A DNA stretch of 64,000 nucleotides from Lachnospiraceae bacterium (GCA_017470985.1 JAFUXA010000014.1:184196-248195); one strand, 5' to 3'; counted from the first letter of the stretch, positions 7,879 to 18,013 are shown. Numbers and translations: made by a program. The notes: a model not told the origin generated them from the letters alone.

Positions 7879-8349
7879 CTATGCGTTGTCTACTTCATCA
7901 AAAATTGATGAGATTTCTAAAATAGAAATAAGCTCGCCTTCATTCTTTCCAATTCCACTAATGAAATTATCCTTTTCAGGAGACTGAGTCTTGGCATTCT
8001 CATCAATCTCATCTTCAGAAAGTGCAATTACTTCCTTTACTTCATCAACAACCACACCAATAAGTCCCATCTCTTCTGTCTTCAAAATGATAATTCTAGA
8101 CAAATCTGTAAACTCATCATCATCCAATTTCATCTTGCGGCGAAGACTCATAAGAGGAACTACCTCACCACGCAGGTTAATAATACCAATATAGTGGAAA
8201 GGTGCCTTTGGAACTCTTGTAATCTTGCACATGCGAACAATATTATCTACATATGAAATATCCAGACCATACTGCTCATTTCCAATGCTTACAACTATAT
8301 ATTGAACTTTTTCTTTTTCAACTACTTCTAATCCGTATTCATCTGTCAT
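7879..8349 (-). CDS. cheW: Chemotaxis coupling protein CheW
   Basis: Scaffold that links chemoreceptors to CheA. About 156 residues form one CheW domain (VQYIVVSIGNEQYGLDISYVDNI; ITRVPKAPFHYIGIINLRGEVVPL), ending in a short acidic tail. Two ATGs lie six bases apart; the second, at MTDEYG, has the better distance from AGGAGG and is used here, but 8355 is possible. It follows cheA with a short gap. Confidence 0.95.
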   Translation of the reverse strand: MTDEYGLEVVEKEKVQYIVVSIGNEQYGLDISYVDNIVRMCKITRVPKAPFHYIGIINLRGEVVPLMSLRRKMKLDDDEFTDLSRIIILKTEEMGLIGVVVDEVKEVIALSEDEIDENAKTQSPEKDNFISGIGKNEGELISILEISSIFDEVDNA

Positions 8350-8366
8350 GATCATTTACCTCCTAC

Positions 8367-10487
8367 TTAAAAGATTGCATTAACATCGATAATCAAAGCA
8401 ACCTCGCCATCTCCAAGGATAGTAGCTCCATTGATAATCTTGTTGTTATCGATACATTTACCAAGTGATTTAATAACAATCTCTTGCTGTCCAATCAAAT
8501 TGTCAACAACCACACCTGCGTAACTGTCGCCCTTCTTTACAACAACAACAGTCAAGCTTTCTGGCTCCTCCTCCTTTGGAGTTGAATCAAGAAGCTCGTC
8601 TAATCTAATAAGTGGAATAACCATTCCTCTTAAATGAATAACTTCTTCAGCCTGCACATACTTGATTTCACTAACAGGAATATTCTCGATATTCTGAATT
8701 GAACCAAGTGCAATAGCATATTTCTCATCTCTAACTTCAACCATAAGTGCCTGGATAATAGCAAGAGTAAGTGGAAGTCTAACAACAAATGTTGTTCCCT
8801 GACCAAATACACTCTTAACCTCTACATCTCCACCTAATGATTCAATATTAGATTTAACAACATCAAGTCCAACACCTCTACCAGAGATATCTGTAACCTT
8901 TTTAGCCATTGAGAAACCAGGATTGAACAGGAAGTCAATAACTTCCTTCTTTGATAAGTTCTCAGCCTGCTCTTCTGTAACAAGACCTCTCTCAACTGCC
9001 TTACCTCTGATCTTTTCAATATCAAGACCAGCACCATCATCCTTAACCTCGATAATGACATTGTTGCCTTCCTGGAAAGCGTTCAATGTAATAGATCCAG
9101 TCTCTGGCTTACCGGCAGCACGTCTAGTCTCAGGATCCTCAATACCATGATCAGCTGAATTTCTAAGCAAATGCTGTAATGGATCACCAATCTGATCTAC
9201 AACAGTTCTATCAAGCTCTGTATCTTCACCAGTCATGTACAATTCCATTGGCTTATTTAACTTACGGCTCAAATCACGAATCATACGTGGGAATTTAGCT
9301 ACTGTATTCTCAATAGGAACCATTCGAACCTTCATAACTGACTCATGAAGTGTTGTTGTAATTCTCTCAAGATATTCAATTTGCTCATGGAATGTCTGCT
9401 GATTCTCATCACTTCTTGTATCCTGATCACTGATTGATACAAGTGAGTTCTTAGCAATAATCAACTCACTAACCTGATTCATTAAAGCATCAAGTTTTTC
9501 AATATCCACACGAACAGTTCTAGCAGTTACAGGCTTATTAGCCGGTGCATTCTTAGCGCCACCCTTTGCAGCTGGTGCCTTGGCTGGTGCAGGAGTTTCT
9601 TTCTTCTCCTCAGCTGGCTTTGCAGCTGGTGCAGGAGCTGCTGTCTCCTCAGCTTCCTTCTTTTCTTCAGCCTCTTCAGCTGGCTTTGTATATGTAGCTG
9701 ATGTAACTTCTCCAGCGTCAATCTTCTCGATTTCTGAAACTGCAGAAATAGCATCAAGAATTGGCTGAAGCTCGCTTTCTGTAACAACAATAATATTAAA
9801 TGTTAAGTCAAACTTCTCATCTTCAATATCCTCTGAACTAGGATTATAAATGATGATTTCACCGAAGTCTTCAACAGCCTTATAAACCAAAAATGCTCTG
9901 GCTGCCTTCAACATACAATCTTTCTGAATATGTACAGTAAATCCATACATCTTACCGCCAGAAGATTCAATCTCTTTTAATTTCTCGATTTCCTCCTCTT
10001 CAAGCTTCAGATTCTCATACTCATATCCTTCACCAGCACTCTCAGCTTCTGCTGAATCCTCTGATGCAGCAGCCTCTGCTGGCGCAGAATCTCCTGAGCT
10101 ATCTCCACCTTCCAAGAATTCATTTAACATCTTGATAAGATGTTCATTGGCCTCATCACCTTCACCAGAAGTAGCCTTTACTGTCTCCAAATATGCTTCA
10201 ATAGCATCAAGGCACTGGAACAAGATATCAATCAAAGTACTATTTACCTTGATATTATCATTTCTTACTTCTGAGAACACATTTTCCATATCATGTGTAA
10301 GATGCTGCATCTTCTTGAATCCCATTGTACCTGCCATACCCTTTAAAGAGTGAGCAGCTCTAAAGATTTCATTTACACAATCCTTGTTCTCAGGTTCCTT
10401 TTCCAGAAGCATAATATTATCACTTAACTCCTGAATGTGACCATTTGTCTCATCGATAAAAATATCTAAATATTGACTTACATCCAT
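8367..10487 (-). CDS. cheA: Chemotaxis histidine kinase CheA
   Basis: 706 residues with the full P1-P5 layout. P1 carries the phosphorylated His46 in FRAAHSLKGMAG. A linker and P2-like domain (about 170-265) for docking CheY and CheB follow, then a low-complexity Ala/Glu/Pro/Lys linker (about 265-320). P3 is the dimerisation helix pair (VDIEKLDALMNQVSELI). P4 is the ATPase with the N box (LLRNSADHGIED), G1 (DDGAGLD) and G2 (GRGVGLDVV). P5 is a CheW-like domain with IHLRGMVIPLIRLDEL. It autophosphorylates under receptor control and passes phosphate to CheY; transfer to CheB may be impaired (see CheB). It follows cheB by two bases. Confidence 0.97.
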   Translation of the reverse strand: MDVSQYLDIFIDETNGHIQELSDNIMLLEKEPENKDCVNEIFRAAHSLKGMAGTMGFKKMQHLTHDMENVFSEVRNDNIKVNSTLIDILFQCLDAIEAYLETVKATSGEGDEANEHLIKMLNEFLEGGDSSGDSAPAEAAASEDSAEAESAGEGYEYENLKLEEEEIEKLKEIESSGGKMYGFTVHIQKDCMLKAARAFLVYKAVEDFGEIIIYNPSSEDIEDEKFDLTFNIIVVTESELQPILDAISAVSEIEKIDAGEVTSATYTKPAEEAEEKKEAEETAAPAPAAKPAEEKKETPAPAKAPAAKGGAKNAPANKPVTARTVRVDIEKLDALMNQVSELIIAKNSLVSISDQDTRSDENQQTFHEQIEYLERITTTLHESVMKVRMVPIENTVAKFPRMIRDLSRKLNKPMELYMTGEDTELDRTVVDQIGDPLQHLLRNSADHGIEDPETRRAAGKPETGSITLNAFQEGNNVIIEVKDDGAGLDIEKIRGKAVERGLVTEEQAENLSKKEVIDFLFNPGFSMAKKVTDISGRGVGLDVVKSNIESLGGDVEVKSVFGQGTTFVVRLPLTLAIIQALMVEVRDEKYAIALGSIQNIENIPVSEIKYVQAEEVIHLRGMVIPLIRLDELLDSTPKEEEPESLTVVVVKKGDSYAGVVVDNLIGQQEIVIKSLGKCIDNNKIINGATILGDGEVALIIDVNAIF

Positions 10488-10489
10488 TT

Positions 10490-11638
10490 CTATTCCTCCA
10501 GTCTTCTCATAATTGCATCTGCTATTTTGTTAATAGGTTCAACTTCATCAGATAAACCAGACTGTTCAACTGCTTTTGGCATTCCATATACTACACAAGT
10601 CTCCTGGCTTTCTGATATAACATATGTTTTTTTGAATTGCTTTAGATCTCTTATTCCTCTAGAGCCATCTGCTCCCATTCCTGTTAATACAACACAGATA
10701 ATTTCATCATAGTGTAATTTCTGAATGGAATCATACATTACATCTGCACAAGGTCTCAAGCTATTCACGGGAGGAGTATTCAAAATATTTACTATTACTT
10801 CTCCGCTGCGATTTTCACTAAGTTCTAAATGCCTACCACCTGGAGCAATATATACATAACCAGGTTTCAATACCTCGCCATCCTCTGCTTCTTTAACAGA
10901 AACCTGACTGGATCTGTCTAGTCGCTCAGCAAGAGCTGCGGTAAATCCCTCAGGCATATGTTGCACCAATACAAGAGGTACATTCATTCTACCAGGAATC
11001 ATAGGTATCAAATTATGAAGTGCCTGCGGTCCTCCTGTTGAACAAGCAAGAGCTATAAGTTTACCTTTATTGCCTCTGCTGTAAGTAGGAGTTGATTGCT
11101 TAGGTGCTGATTGCTTCGGTACCTGTTGGCTGCTAACAGTCCGGGAATTTGAACCGGAATTTTCTTTCCTGGTAATACCCATGAGAATCTCTTGTGTTTT
11201 ACGAACACTCTCCGCCACTTTGTCTGATGGGGTCCCCTTGGAGTGACTTCCTAATGCTAAACGAACCTTTTCACGTAGGTTCTTCTCAAAAAACACATCG
11301 GATTTGCTGATTTTGGTCGGCATAGCAATACATGTATATGCACCATTTTGCATCGCACTAATTGCAAGCATCTCATCCTCGATGATAGTACGACTCATTC
11401 CTATAACTTTGACTCTTACCTTCTCTGCCTTCAATCTTGCAAGTAACTCAACACCATCCATGCCAGGAATAGCCAAATCCATAATGACCAAGTCATACTT
11501 CTTGCTCAATATTTTATTGTAAGCATCTTCACCATCCGGACTGGTGTCCAGTTCATGAAAATCATTGTCTGCGTTGAGTATATCACACATCCACCTTCTC
11601 ATGAGTGCAGAGTGATCAACGATAAGAATCTTAGCCAT
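10490..11638 (-). CDS. cheB: Chemoreceptor methylesterase/deamidase CheB with a degenerate receiver domain
   Basis: 382 residues. The C-terminal methylesterase domain is intact: catalytic Ser200 (ACSTGGPQAL), His227 (VQHMPEGF) and Asp324 (GMGADGSRG). The N-terminal receiver keeps the phospho-acceptor-like Asp54 (VIMDLAIPGMDG) and a Ser at 82. However, the acidic pair is Asp8-His9 instead of Asp-Asp, and the invariant Lys before Pro is Met106 (IAMPTK). These changes are expected to weaken Mg binding and phospho-switching. A Ser/Gln/Pro linker (about 160-190) joins the domains. The gene abuts the PilZ gene. Identification as CheB is secure; loss of phospho-control is inference. Confidence 0.93.
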   Translation of the reverse strand: MAKILIVDHSALMRRWMCDILNADNDFHELDTSPDGEDAYNKILSKKYDLVIMDLAIPGMDGVELLARLKAEKVRVKVIGMSRTIIEDEMLAISAMQNGAYTCIAMPTKISKSDVFFEKNLREKVRLALGSHSKGTPSDKVAESVRKTQEILMGITRKENSGSNSRTVSSQQVPKQSAPKQSTPTYSRGNKGKLIALACSTGGPQALHNLIPMIPGRMNVPLVLVQHMPEGFTAALAERLDRSSQVSVKEAEDGEVLKPGYVYIAPGGRHLELSENRSGEVIVNILNTPPVNSLRPCADVMYDSIQKLHYDEIICVVLTGMGADGSRGIRDLKQFKKTYVISESQETCVVYGMPKAVEQSGLSDEVEPINKIADAIMRRLEE

Positions 11639-12379
11639 CTACATCCCCTGTTCTTTCTTCCTAATGCGGCGCTCCTCATTAAAAATATAAGTTATAAGTC
11701 TCTCTCGTTCTCTATCTGATTTATGGAAGAATTGAACTCTATGTTCAAACTTCTCCCTGTTCTTCGTTCTATCTGAAGCAATTATCTTGCCTACAAGTTC
11801 TATTGTATCTGTGGACTTATCACCTTCCAGCTTAAAGCTGATAAGGAGATAAGATATATCTTTCAAGGAATTAGATGATATAAATCTAGTTCCACCACCA
11901 CTGATATCAATTAGAGTTCCTATTCCTCTTACTTTCATAACATCAGCATGTTTCATATATTCTTTGCAATCTGAAACAGTCTCCTGCATAGCAGCTTCCT
12001 CTGTCAGTCCCATAAAAATTGCTGTAATATTGCAATCCAATCGATAATACTCTCGTCGCTGCCGTTTTTCCAGAGGTGAAGTCAACTTAAATCTAAGTAA
12101 GTTAAATCCCTCTCTTTTTAAATGTTCTATAATTGTTCCCTGAGCTTTATACGTTCCTGAGGCTGTAGAAAATGTCAAATCATATCTGATATTTAAAGGT
12201 AATAATCGATATCTTTCCTTTACAATTGGAATATTGATATCAACAGTTTCATCATCATTCACATCAAATATAGATGACAAAAACTTACTTTCATACGCGC
12301 TGACCTCAGGCGATCGCATTTTCATCTGAACAATTTCAATATCCACTTTATCTCCAGGTAATAAACTCTTCACTTCCAC
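11639..12379 (-). CDS. PilZ-domain flagellar brake protein (YcgR/YpfA-like)
   Basis: 246 residues. An N-terminal YcgR-type domain (about 1-100) is followed by a PilZ domain (about 105-230) with both cyclic-di-GMP signatures: RxxxR in RREYYRLDC and DxSxxG in IDISGGGTRF. Proteins of this kind bind cyclic-di-GMP and slow or bias the flagellar motor through the stator or switch. Its place inside the operon between flhG and cheB fits a direct link between cyclic-di-GMP and motility. Confidence 0.88.
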   Translation of the reverse strand: MEVKSLLPGDKVDIEIVQMKMRSPEVSAYESKFLSSIFDVNDDETVDINIPIVKERYRLLPLNIRYDLTFSTASGTYKAQGTIIEHLKREGFNLLRFKLTSPLEKRQRREYYRLDCNITAIFMGLTEEAAMQETVSDCKEYMKHADVMKVRGIGTLIDISGGGTRFISSNSLKDISYLLISFKLEGDKSTDTIELVGKIIASDRTKNREKFEHRVQFFHKSDRERERLITYIFNEERRIRKKEQGM

Positions 12380-12398
12380 TATCTAGTAATCCTCTTAA

Positions 12399-13268
12399 CT
12401 ATTTATTTACAAAATTGCTAAAAATCTGTGCGATACCCCATTTATATTTGACCTTGCCATTTCCATTTATCAAATTATCAGCAATGGTCTCAAAAGCCTT
12501 GGAAGACTTTGCATTTGGCGCTTCAATTGATACTACCTTTTGATTTCTAACTGCTTTCTCCAATGTAGCATCTGCAGGAACCATACCTATATAATCAAGT
12601 TTACCTCCTAGAAATTTCTCAACAACAGAATTCAACTTGTCATATACAGCCTTACCCTCTGATTCAGAAGTCACTTTGTTGGATATTAGATGTACATTGG
12701 TCCCGTTGGCAATGTAATTCGGATGCTTGTATAATGCCTTCATCAAAGAATAAGAATCTGTCAGAGAACTAGGCTCTGGTGTAGTCACTAATAGCACTTC
12801 AGGACTAGCCAATACAAACTCCATAACAGCATCTGAAACTCCCGCTCCAGTATCTATTATTATAATATCACAAAGATCATTCAATGACGAAATATTATGA
12901 ACAAGATAGGTTATTTGCTCTTTTGTCAGATTATTCAAACCAACAATTCCTGAACCGCCTGAGATAAAGCCAATACCATTAGGTCCTTCAGTTATAATAT
13001 CTCTAATATTTTTCCCACCAAATATTAAATCACTCAGATTATATTTTGGAACGGTTCCGAACATAACCTCCACATTGGCCAGACCAAAATCAGCATCCAA
13101 AATAATAACTCTAAGCCCCTTGGCTCTAAACCATGTAGCCAGATTCACAGCCATATTGGATTTACCAACTCCACCCTTACCACTGGTGATAGTAATTACT
13201 CGTGCACTCTTAATATTATTTTGATTTTTAAGTTTTATTACATTTCTTAATTGTTCGGCCTGATCCAT
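12399..13268 (-). CDS. flhG: FlhG (YlxH), MinD-like ATPase controlling flagellar number
   Basis: 289 residues, MinD/ParA family. The deviant Walker A is KGGVGKSNMAVNLA (about 31-44), Walker B-like IILDADFGLANVEV follows, and switch II is IIIDTGAGVSDAV. The N-terminal DQAEQLRNV segment fits the FlhF-activating element of FlhG. With FlhF it sets the number and site of flagella; in Bacillus it also interacts with FliM/FliY. The C-terminus (IAQIFSNFVNK) could form an amphipathic helix like the MinD membrane-targeting sequence. It directly follows flhF, stop and start being separated by no bases. Confidence 0.95.
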   Translation of the reverse strand: MDQAEQLRNVIKLKNQNNIKSARVITITSGKGGVGKSNMAVNLATWFRAKGLRVIILDADFGLANVEVMFGTVPKYNLSDLIFGGKNIRDIITEGPNGIGFISGGSGIVGLNNLTKEQITYLVHNISSLNDLCDIIIIDTGAGVSDAVMEFVLASPEVLLVTTPEPSSLTDSYSLMKALYKHPNYIANGTNVHLISNKVTSESEGKAVYDKLNSVVEKFLGGKLDYIGMVPADATLEKAVRNQKVVSIEAPNAKSSKAFETIADNLINGNGKVKYKWGIAQIFSNFVNK

Positions 13269-14807
13269 CTATCGACCTCCCAATAAATTCTTAACTAATT
13301 TCTGTGTGTCAATCTCATCAATATCATTTGGCACATTCTGACCTGTTGTCACATAGGATACATTGGCACCAGTATATTGACGAATATTATAAATATTTCC
13401 ATAAGCACTTGTTTCATCAAGCTTAGTAAAGATTAAATCAAATTTACCAAATGTCTTATAGGTATCCACAATATCTTTGAGATCCTTATATTTGGTTGTT
13501 GCACTGAGAACAAGATATACATCCTTGTCATACTCATCCGGCAATTTATCAATCAAGAGAGCCATGTCCCCTCTCTGCTCATCATTCTTGTGAGAAAAAC
13601 CTGCAGTATCAACAAATACCACATCATAAGACTTGTACTTCTCAATCTCCTTGGCAATATCCATAGGTGAATATACTATAGACATTGGTATACCCAAAAT
13701 ATCTGCATAATTCTTCAACTGATCTGTAGCAGCTATTCTATATGTGTCTGCTGTAAGAAGGGCAACATCCTTGTCCTCCTCCAACTTAAATTTGGAGGCA
13801 ATCTTGGCAATGGTTGTTGTCTTACCAACGCCTGTTGGTCCTATAAAAAATACAACCTTTGGCTTATTCTTGCTGATTTCAACTGTCTTTGGCTGTCCCA
13901 TCTTCAGAATCATTTTCTGATAAGCATTAGAAATCATATATTGTAAGCCATCTGTGCTATGAGAAATCCTCTCCATATCATCCAAAATCTGATTAATGTA
14001 TATTTCATCAACTTCATTTTCAAGTAATACTTTGTAGAGCATCTTGAAAAACTGCTGGCTTTCCTGTTGCTCATCAAAGGAATCATCCTTCACTCTTGAA
14101 GCATAATCATCATACACGCCCACAGGAGCTTCCTTTAGCATAGATACATCTCCTGCTACATCTTCAGATACATCTGTTGCATATTCCTTCACGAAATCCT
14201 CATCTGCCAGCTTTCTAAAGCCTAATGTTTCCTGTGACTTATGTGACCCTTCCGATTTAGAATATACTTCCGGCTTAGAATAATCTGCCGATTTAGAAGA
14301 TTCTTTTGGCATAACAGTCTCTTTATATTCAGTTTTATCACTTGTTCCTGCTGATCCATATCTGTCTATGGCAGAAACACCAGATTTATTTAAGCCTTCA
14401 CTGGAATTCATGAGCTCAGATACTGCAGCAAAAGCGTCCTTCAACTCTGACTCATTCACGCCCTTTAATTGCACATTACCAGAATTGCGTCTCACGAATT
14501 CCGCATCCTGATCCGAAACCGGTGGAATAGTAATATCCTCATCAGCAACCATATCGAAATTGCCTCTACGGCCTTTAGTCTCTTCCTTTTTATCACCCTC
14601 GAATGTTTTGGTTGCAAATGTTTTCGGAGCTATGGAATCATCCTCCAAAGCAGCTGTAACCTCGAAAATATTACTTTTAAATATGCCAATGAGGCCCTTT
14701 TGACGGACCTCTTTTACATTCATTATGACTACTGCATCTCCCATCTCTTCTTTTGCGAGAGCGATAGCTTCATCTTTGGTTTTTCCTTGAAATTTCTTGA
14801 TAATCAT
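13269..14807 (-). CDS. flhF: Flagellar biosynthesis GTPase FlhF
   Basis: 512 residues, an SRP-type GTPase. An N-terminal basic segment, MIIKKFQGKTKDEAIALAKE, is followed by a long, poorly conserved, Lys/Ser/Glu-rich B domain (to about 260), the helical N domain and the G domain with GPTGVGKTTTIAKIA (P loop), DTYRIAATDQL, VDTAGFSHKN and FTKLDET. FlhF marks the place of flagellar assembly and is activated by FlhG, encoded next. The long disordered stretch is typical and explains the size. Confidence 0.96.
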   Translation of the reverse strand: MIIKKFQGKTKDEAIALAKEEMGDAVVIMNVKEVRQKGLIGIFKSNIFEVTAALEDDSIAPKTFATKTFEGDKKEETKGRRGNFDMVADEDITIPPVSDQDAEFVRRNSGNVQLKGVNESELKDAFAAVSELMNSSEGLNKSGVSAIDRYGSAGTSDKTEYKETVMPKESSKSADYSKPEVYSKSEGSHKSQETLGFRKLADEDFVKEYATDVSEDVAGDVSMLKEAPVGVYDDYASRVKDDSFDEQQESQQFFKMLYKVLLENEVDEIYINQILDDMERISHSTDGLQYMISNAYQKMILKMGQPKTVEISKNKPKVVFFIGPTGVGKTTTIAKIASKFKLEEDKDVALLTADTYRIAATDQLKNYADILGIPMSIVYSPMDIAKEIEKYKSYDVVFVDTAGFSHKNDEQRGDMALLIDKLPDEYDKDVYLVLSATTKYKDLKDIVDTYKTFGKFDLIFTKLDETSAYGNIYNIRQYTGANVSYVTTGQNVPNDIDEIDTQKLVKNLLGGR

Positions 14808-14808
14808 C

Positions 14809-16854
14809 TTATGCTGTCACCATTCCCACTGAACTTAATGCTACATCCGAGTCTATCTCATTATAAGATATAACTACTAAATCCTTGACATAGTCCTCAG
14901 ACATTTTCTTAAAATACATACGCACTATTGGCGATGTAATTACAATCGGGATTTTTCCCAACTCCTCCATCTTGGCAATCTGCTCATTCAAGCTTTCCAT
15001 TATTGCATTTATTCTCTCAGGATCAAGTGTAAGATATGCACCCTGCTCTGTCTGTTTCACAGAACCCATAATCTCCTGTTCAATCTTCGGATCCAATGTT
15101 ATACAGGTATTCTGAGCATTTGGTTCAAAGTATCTACTTGATATAGCTCTCTTTAATCCCTGTCTCGCATACTCTGTCAACACATCAGTATCTCTTGTTG
15201 TGGAGGCATGATCAGCCAGCACTTCAAATATTGAAAGCAAATCTCTGATTGATACGCCTTCTGCAAGAAGGTTTTGAAGCACCTTTTGAATCTCACCAAG
15301 TCCAAGGAGCTTCGGTGTAAGCTCATCAACCAAGGCAGGATTGGTCTCCTTGAGATTGTTCACCAGATTCTGAACATCCTGGCGGGTAAGCAATTCAGAA
15401 ATATGTCTACGAATTACCTCTGTCAAATGTGTTGCGATAATTGAAGGCGGATCTACTACTGTATATCCCAAGCTCTCAGCTCTCTCCCTCTGGGCATCTG
15501 TAATCCATAAAGCCGGCAAATCAAAAGACGGCTCACGAGTTTCAATACCTGTTATCTCCTCTTCTACATAACCGGGGTTCATTGCCATATAGTGATCAAA
15601 CATAATCTCTCCGGCTGCAACCTGTATACCCTTGATTTTGATAATATACTGGTTAGGATTCAACTGAATATTATCACGAAGACGAATTATCGGAACAACT
15701 GTACCAAGCTCCAGAGCAATCTGCCTTCTGATCATAACTACACGGTCCAACAAATCTCCACCCTGATTCACATCAGCCAGCGGAATTATTCCATAACCAA
15801 ATTCCAATTCGATAGGGTCAACCTGCAAAAGCGATACAACATTTTCCGGTCTTCTAATCTCCTCTGCCTCAGATTCCTCTGCTGCAACTTCTTCCTCAAT
15901 AGACTCCTCCCCAATTGTCTTGTCCATAGAGTAGCCTACAATAATAAATACAGCTGCAAAGGCCAGGAATAATCCGATATTTAATGGTGTAAATATTCCT
16001 AAGAACGCCATTACAGCACCAACAATATATAACACTCTCGGAATTCCAAAAAGCTGCTTAATCAATGTGCCGCTAAAGTCAGCTTCTTTAGAGCCTTTGG
16101 TAACCAATATACCTGTTGAAAGTGAAATAAGAAGAGATGGAATCTGAGAAACCAATCCATCACCGATGGTCAGGATTCCATACTGCTGAATTGCAGCCTG
16201 AAAATCCATTCCGCCGCGCATTACACCCATTATAGTTCCACCGGCTAAATTGATTACTGTAATAATCAAACCAGCAGTAGCATCTCCCTTGACGTACTTA
16301 GTAGCACCATCCATAGAACCAAAGAAACCGGATTCTTCCTGAATCTTATTTCTACGCTCTCTGGCTTCCTTTTCTGTAATAGCACCGGTATTCAAATCTG
16401 CATCAATAGCCATCTGTTTACCAGGCATAGCATCCAATGTAAAACGGGCTGATACTTCAGCTACTCTCTCGGAACCTTTGTTGATTACCATAAACTGAAT
16501 CAAAATCAGCACAATAAATATTATGGCACCAATCACAAGATCTCCACCACCTACGAAGGAACCAAATGTAGTTACTACATTTCCAGGATTTCCTGTAGTC
16601 AAAATCAAACGAGTGGATGATACATTCAATGAAATTCTAAAAATTGTTGTAAACAGCAATAATGTAGGGAAGAATGACATATCCAAAACTTCCTGCACAA
16701 ATAATACATTTACCAAAATAATAAGGGCAATGGATATATTGAGTGCCAACATTACATCCAATAAAATAGAAGGAATTGGAATAATAAAGAAAAGTACAGC
16801 TGCAAGCAAATATCCAACAATACCAATATCTGTACCTTTAATAGATATACTCAT
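14809..16854 (-). CDS. flhA: Flagellar export apparatus protein FlhA
   Basis: 681 residues from the preferred start. About eight membrane helices fill residues 1-310 and include the FHIPEP-type cytoplasmic loop with RFTLDAMPGKQMAIDADLNTG. A large cytoplasmic domain follows (about 340-681; LWITDAQRERAESLGYTVVDP, RQGLKRAIS). FlhA forms the nonameric export ring below the MS ring and hands substrates to the gate. The start at MSISIKGTD is preferred because AGGAGG lies eight bases upstream, inside the first codons of a longer frame starting at 16884. Confidence 0.97.
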   Translation of the reverse strand: MSISIKGTDIGIVGYLLAAVLFFIIPIPSILLDVMLALNISIALIILVNVLFVQEVLDMSFFPTLLLFTTIFRISLNVSSTRLILTTGNPGNVVTTFGSFVGGGDLVIGAIIFIVLILIQFMVINKGSERVAEVSARFTLDAMPGKQMAIDADLNTGAITEKEARERRNKIQEESGFFGSMDGATKYVKGDATAGLIITVINLAGGTIMGVMRGGMDFQAAIQQYGILTIGDGLVSQIPSLLISLSTGILVTKGSKEADFSGTLIKQLFGIPRVLYIVGAVMAFLGIFTPLNIGLFLAFAAVFIIVGYSMDKTIGEESIEEEVAAEESEAEEIRRPENVVSLLQVDPIELEFGYGIIPLADVNQGGDLLDRVVMIRRQIALELGTVVPIIRLRDNIQLNPNQYIIKIKGIQVAAGEIMFDHYMAMNPGYVEEEITGIETREPSFDLPALWITDAQRERAESLGYTVVDPPSIIATHLTEVIRRHISELLTRQDVQNLVNNLKETNPALVDELTPKLLGLGEIQKVLQNLLAEGVSIRDLLSIFEVLADHASTTRDTDVLTEYARQGLKRAISSRYFEPNAQNTCITLDPKIEQEIMGSVKQTEQGAYLTLDPERINAIMESLNEQIAKMEELGKIPIVITSPIVRMYFKKMSEDYVKDLVVISYNEIDSDVALSSVGMVTA

Positions 16855-16887
16855 ATTCCATTCCTCCTTTCCTATATATTTCAAATA

Positions 16888-18012
16888 TTATTGTCTCTTG
16901 GCATAAATAATAGCCAATACTTCTGCAACGGCCTGATACAGCTCCGGTGGAATCTCAGCACCTACATCAACTGTATTATAAATAGCTCTGGCCAGTGGTT
17001 TATTCTCAACAATCTCCACATGGCTCTCCTTGGCCTTTTCTTTGATTTTCTGAGCCAGGAAATCCTCTCCTTTGGCAAGAACAACAGGGGCTGTCTCAGT
17101 CTCTGAATCATAACGAATTGCTACTGCCAAATGTGTAGGGTTGGTAATAACCACATCAGCCTTCGGCACATCTGCCATCATACGCCTCTGGGATGCCTCC
17201 CTCATACGCTGACGCTGCTGACCTTTAATCTGTGGATCTCCTTCTGTATTCTTGTATTCGTCCTTTATCTCCTGCTTGGTCATCTTCATTTCTTCATTGA
17301 ATTTATGACGCTGATATATATAATCAGCCAGACCTACAATGAGATATAACAAACTAATCTTAAAACCTGTATCAATAATAATCTGTCCTACTAGACCAAT
17401 ACCCTGATACAGGGGAATATCATAGAGGATAAACAGGTTGTTGGCCTGATCCTTGATATTCGAGTATGCAACATAGAAAATCAATGCAATCTTAATAATT
17501 GATTTTATTAAATTGAAAATAGATTCCTTGGAAATAATTCTCTTGAATCCATTTATAGGATTGAATTTATTCAAATCCGGTTTCATTGGTTTGGTAGAAA
17601 TCTGCCAACCAACCTGAATAATGCTGACAACCAAAGCCACAATAAAACCAATCAACAAAAAAGGCAACATGGCAATGATCATCTGGGTAATAACTTCTGT
17701 TATTATTCTAGAGATCGAATGTACTGACATACCTGAACGTTCACTATCAACAAATTCAGGAATCAAGCCGTATATCCAATCAAATACATTGATAAACCGC
17801 TCTCCCAAAAAAGATATAAAAACCTTGAGACTTAAAAACAAAGCAATAAGAGTGACAGCAGAATTTAATTCTGTACTCTTGGCAACCTTGCCCTCTTCTC
17901 TTGCATCTTTTAACTTTTTGGCTGTAGCAGGTTCAGTTTTCTCTCCACCGGGACCGTCCTGGGCAAACCATTGCAGGTCCAGAGGCAGAATCAATTGTCT
18001 ATCCTCAGTCAA
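16888..18012 (-). CDS. flhB: Flagellar export switch protein FlhB
   Basis: 374 residues. A cytoplasmic N-terminus carries KTEPATAKKLKDAREEGKV, then four membrane helices, then a cytoplasmic domain with the self-cleavage motif NPTH at 291-294. Cleavage between Asn and Pro switches secretion from rod/hook to filament substrates, in concert with FliK (also encoded here). Length is normal. It starts immediately after the fliR stop. Confidence 0.97.
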   Translation of the reverse strand: MTEDRQLILPLDLQWFAQDGPGGEKTEPATAKKLKDAREEGKVAKSTELNSAVTLIALFLSLKVFISFLGERFINVFDWIYGLIPEFVDSERSGMSVHSISRIITEVITQMIIAMLPFLLIGFIVALVVSIIQVGWQISTKPMKPDLNKFNPINGFKRIISKESIFNLIKSIIKIALIFYVAYSNIKDQANNLFILYDIPLYQGIGLVGQIIIDTGFKISLLYLIVGLADYIYQRHKFNEEMKMTKQEIKDEYKNTEGDPQIKGQQRQRMREASQRRMMADVPKADVVITNPTHLAVAIRYDSETETAPVVLAKGEDFLAQKIKEKAKESHVEIVENKPLARAIYNTVDVGAEIPPELYQAVAEVLAIIYAKRQ

Positions 18013-18013
18013 T

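Noticed and set aside
16523-16906. 127-codon plus-strand frame inside flhA
   Set aside because: Antisense shadow of a highly conserved gene; no start signal.
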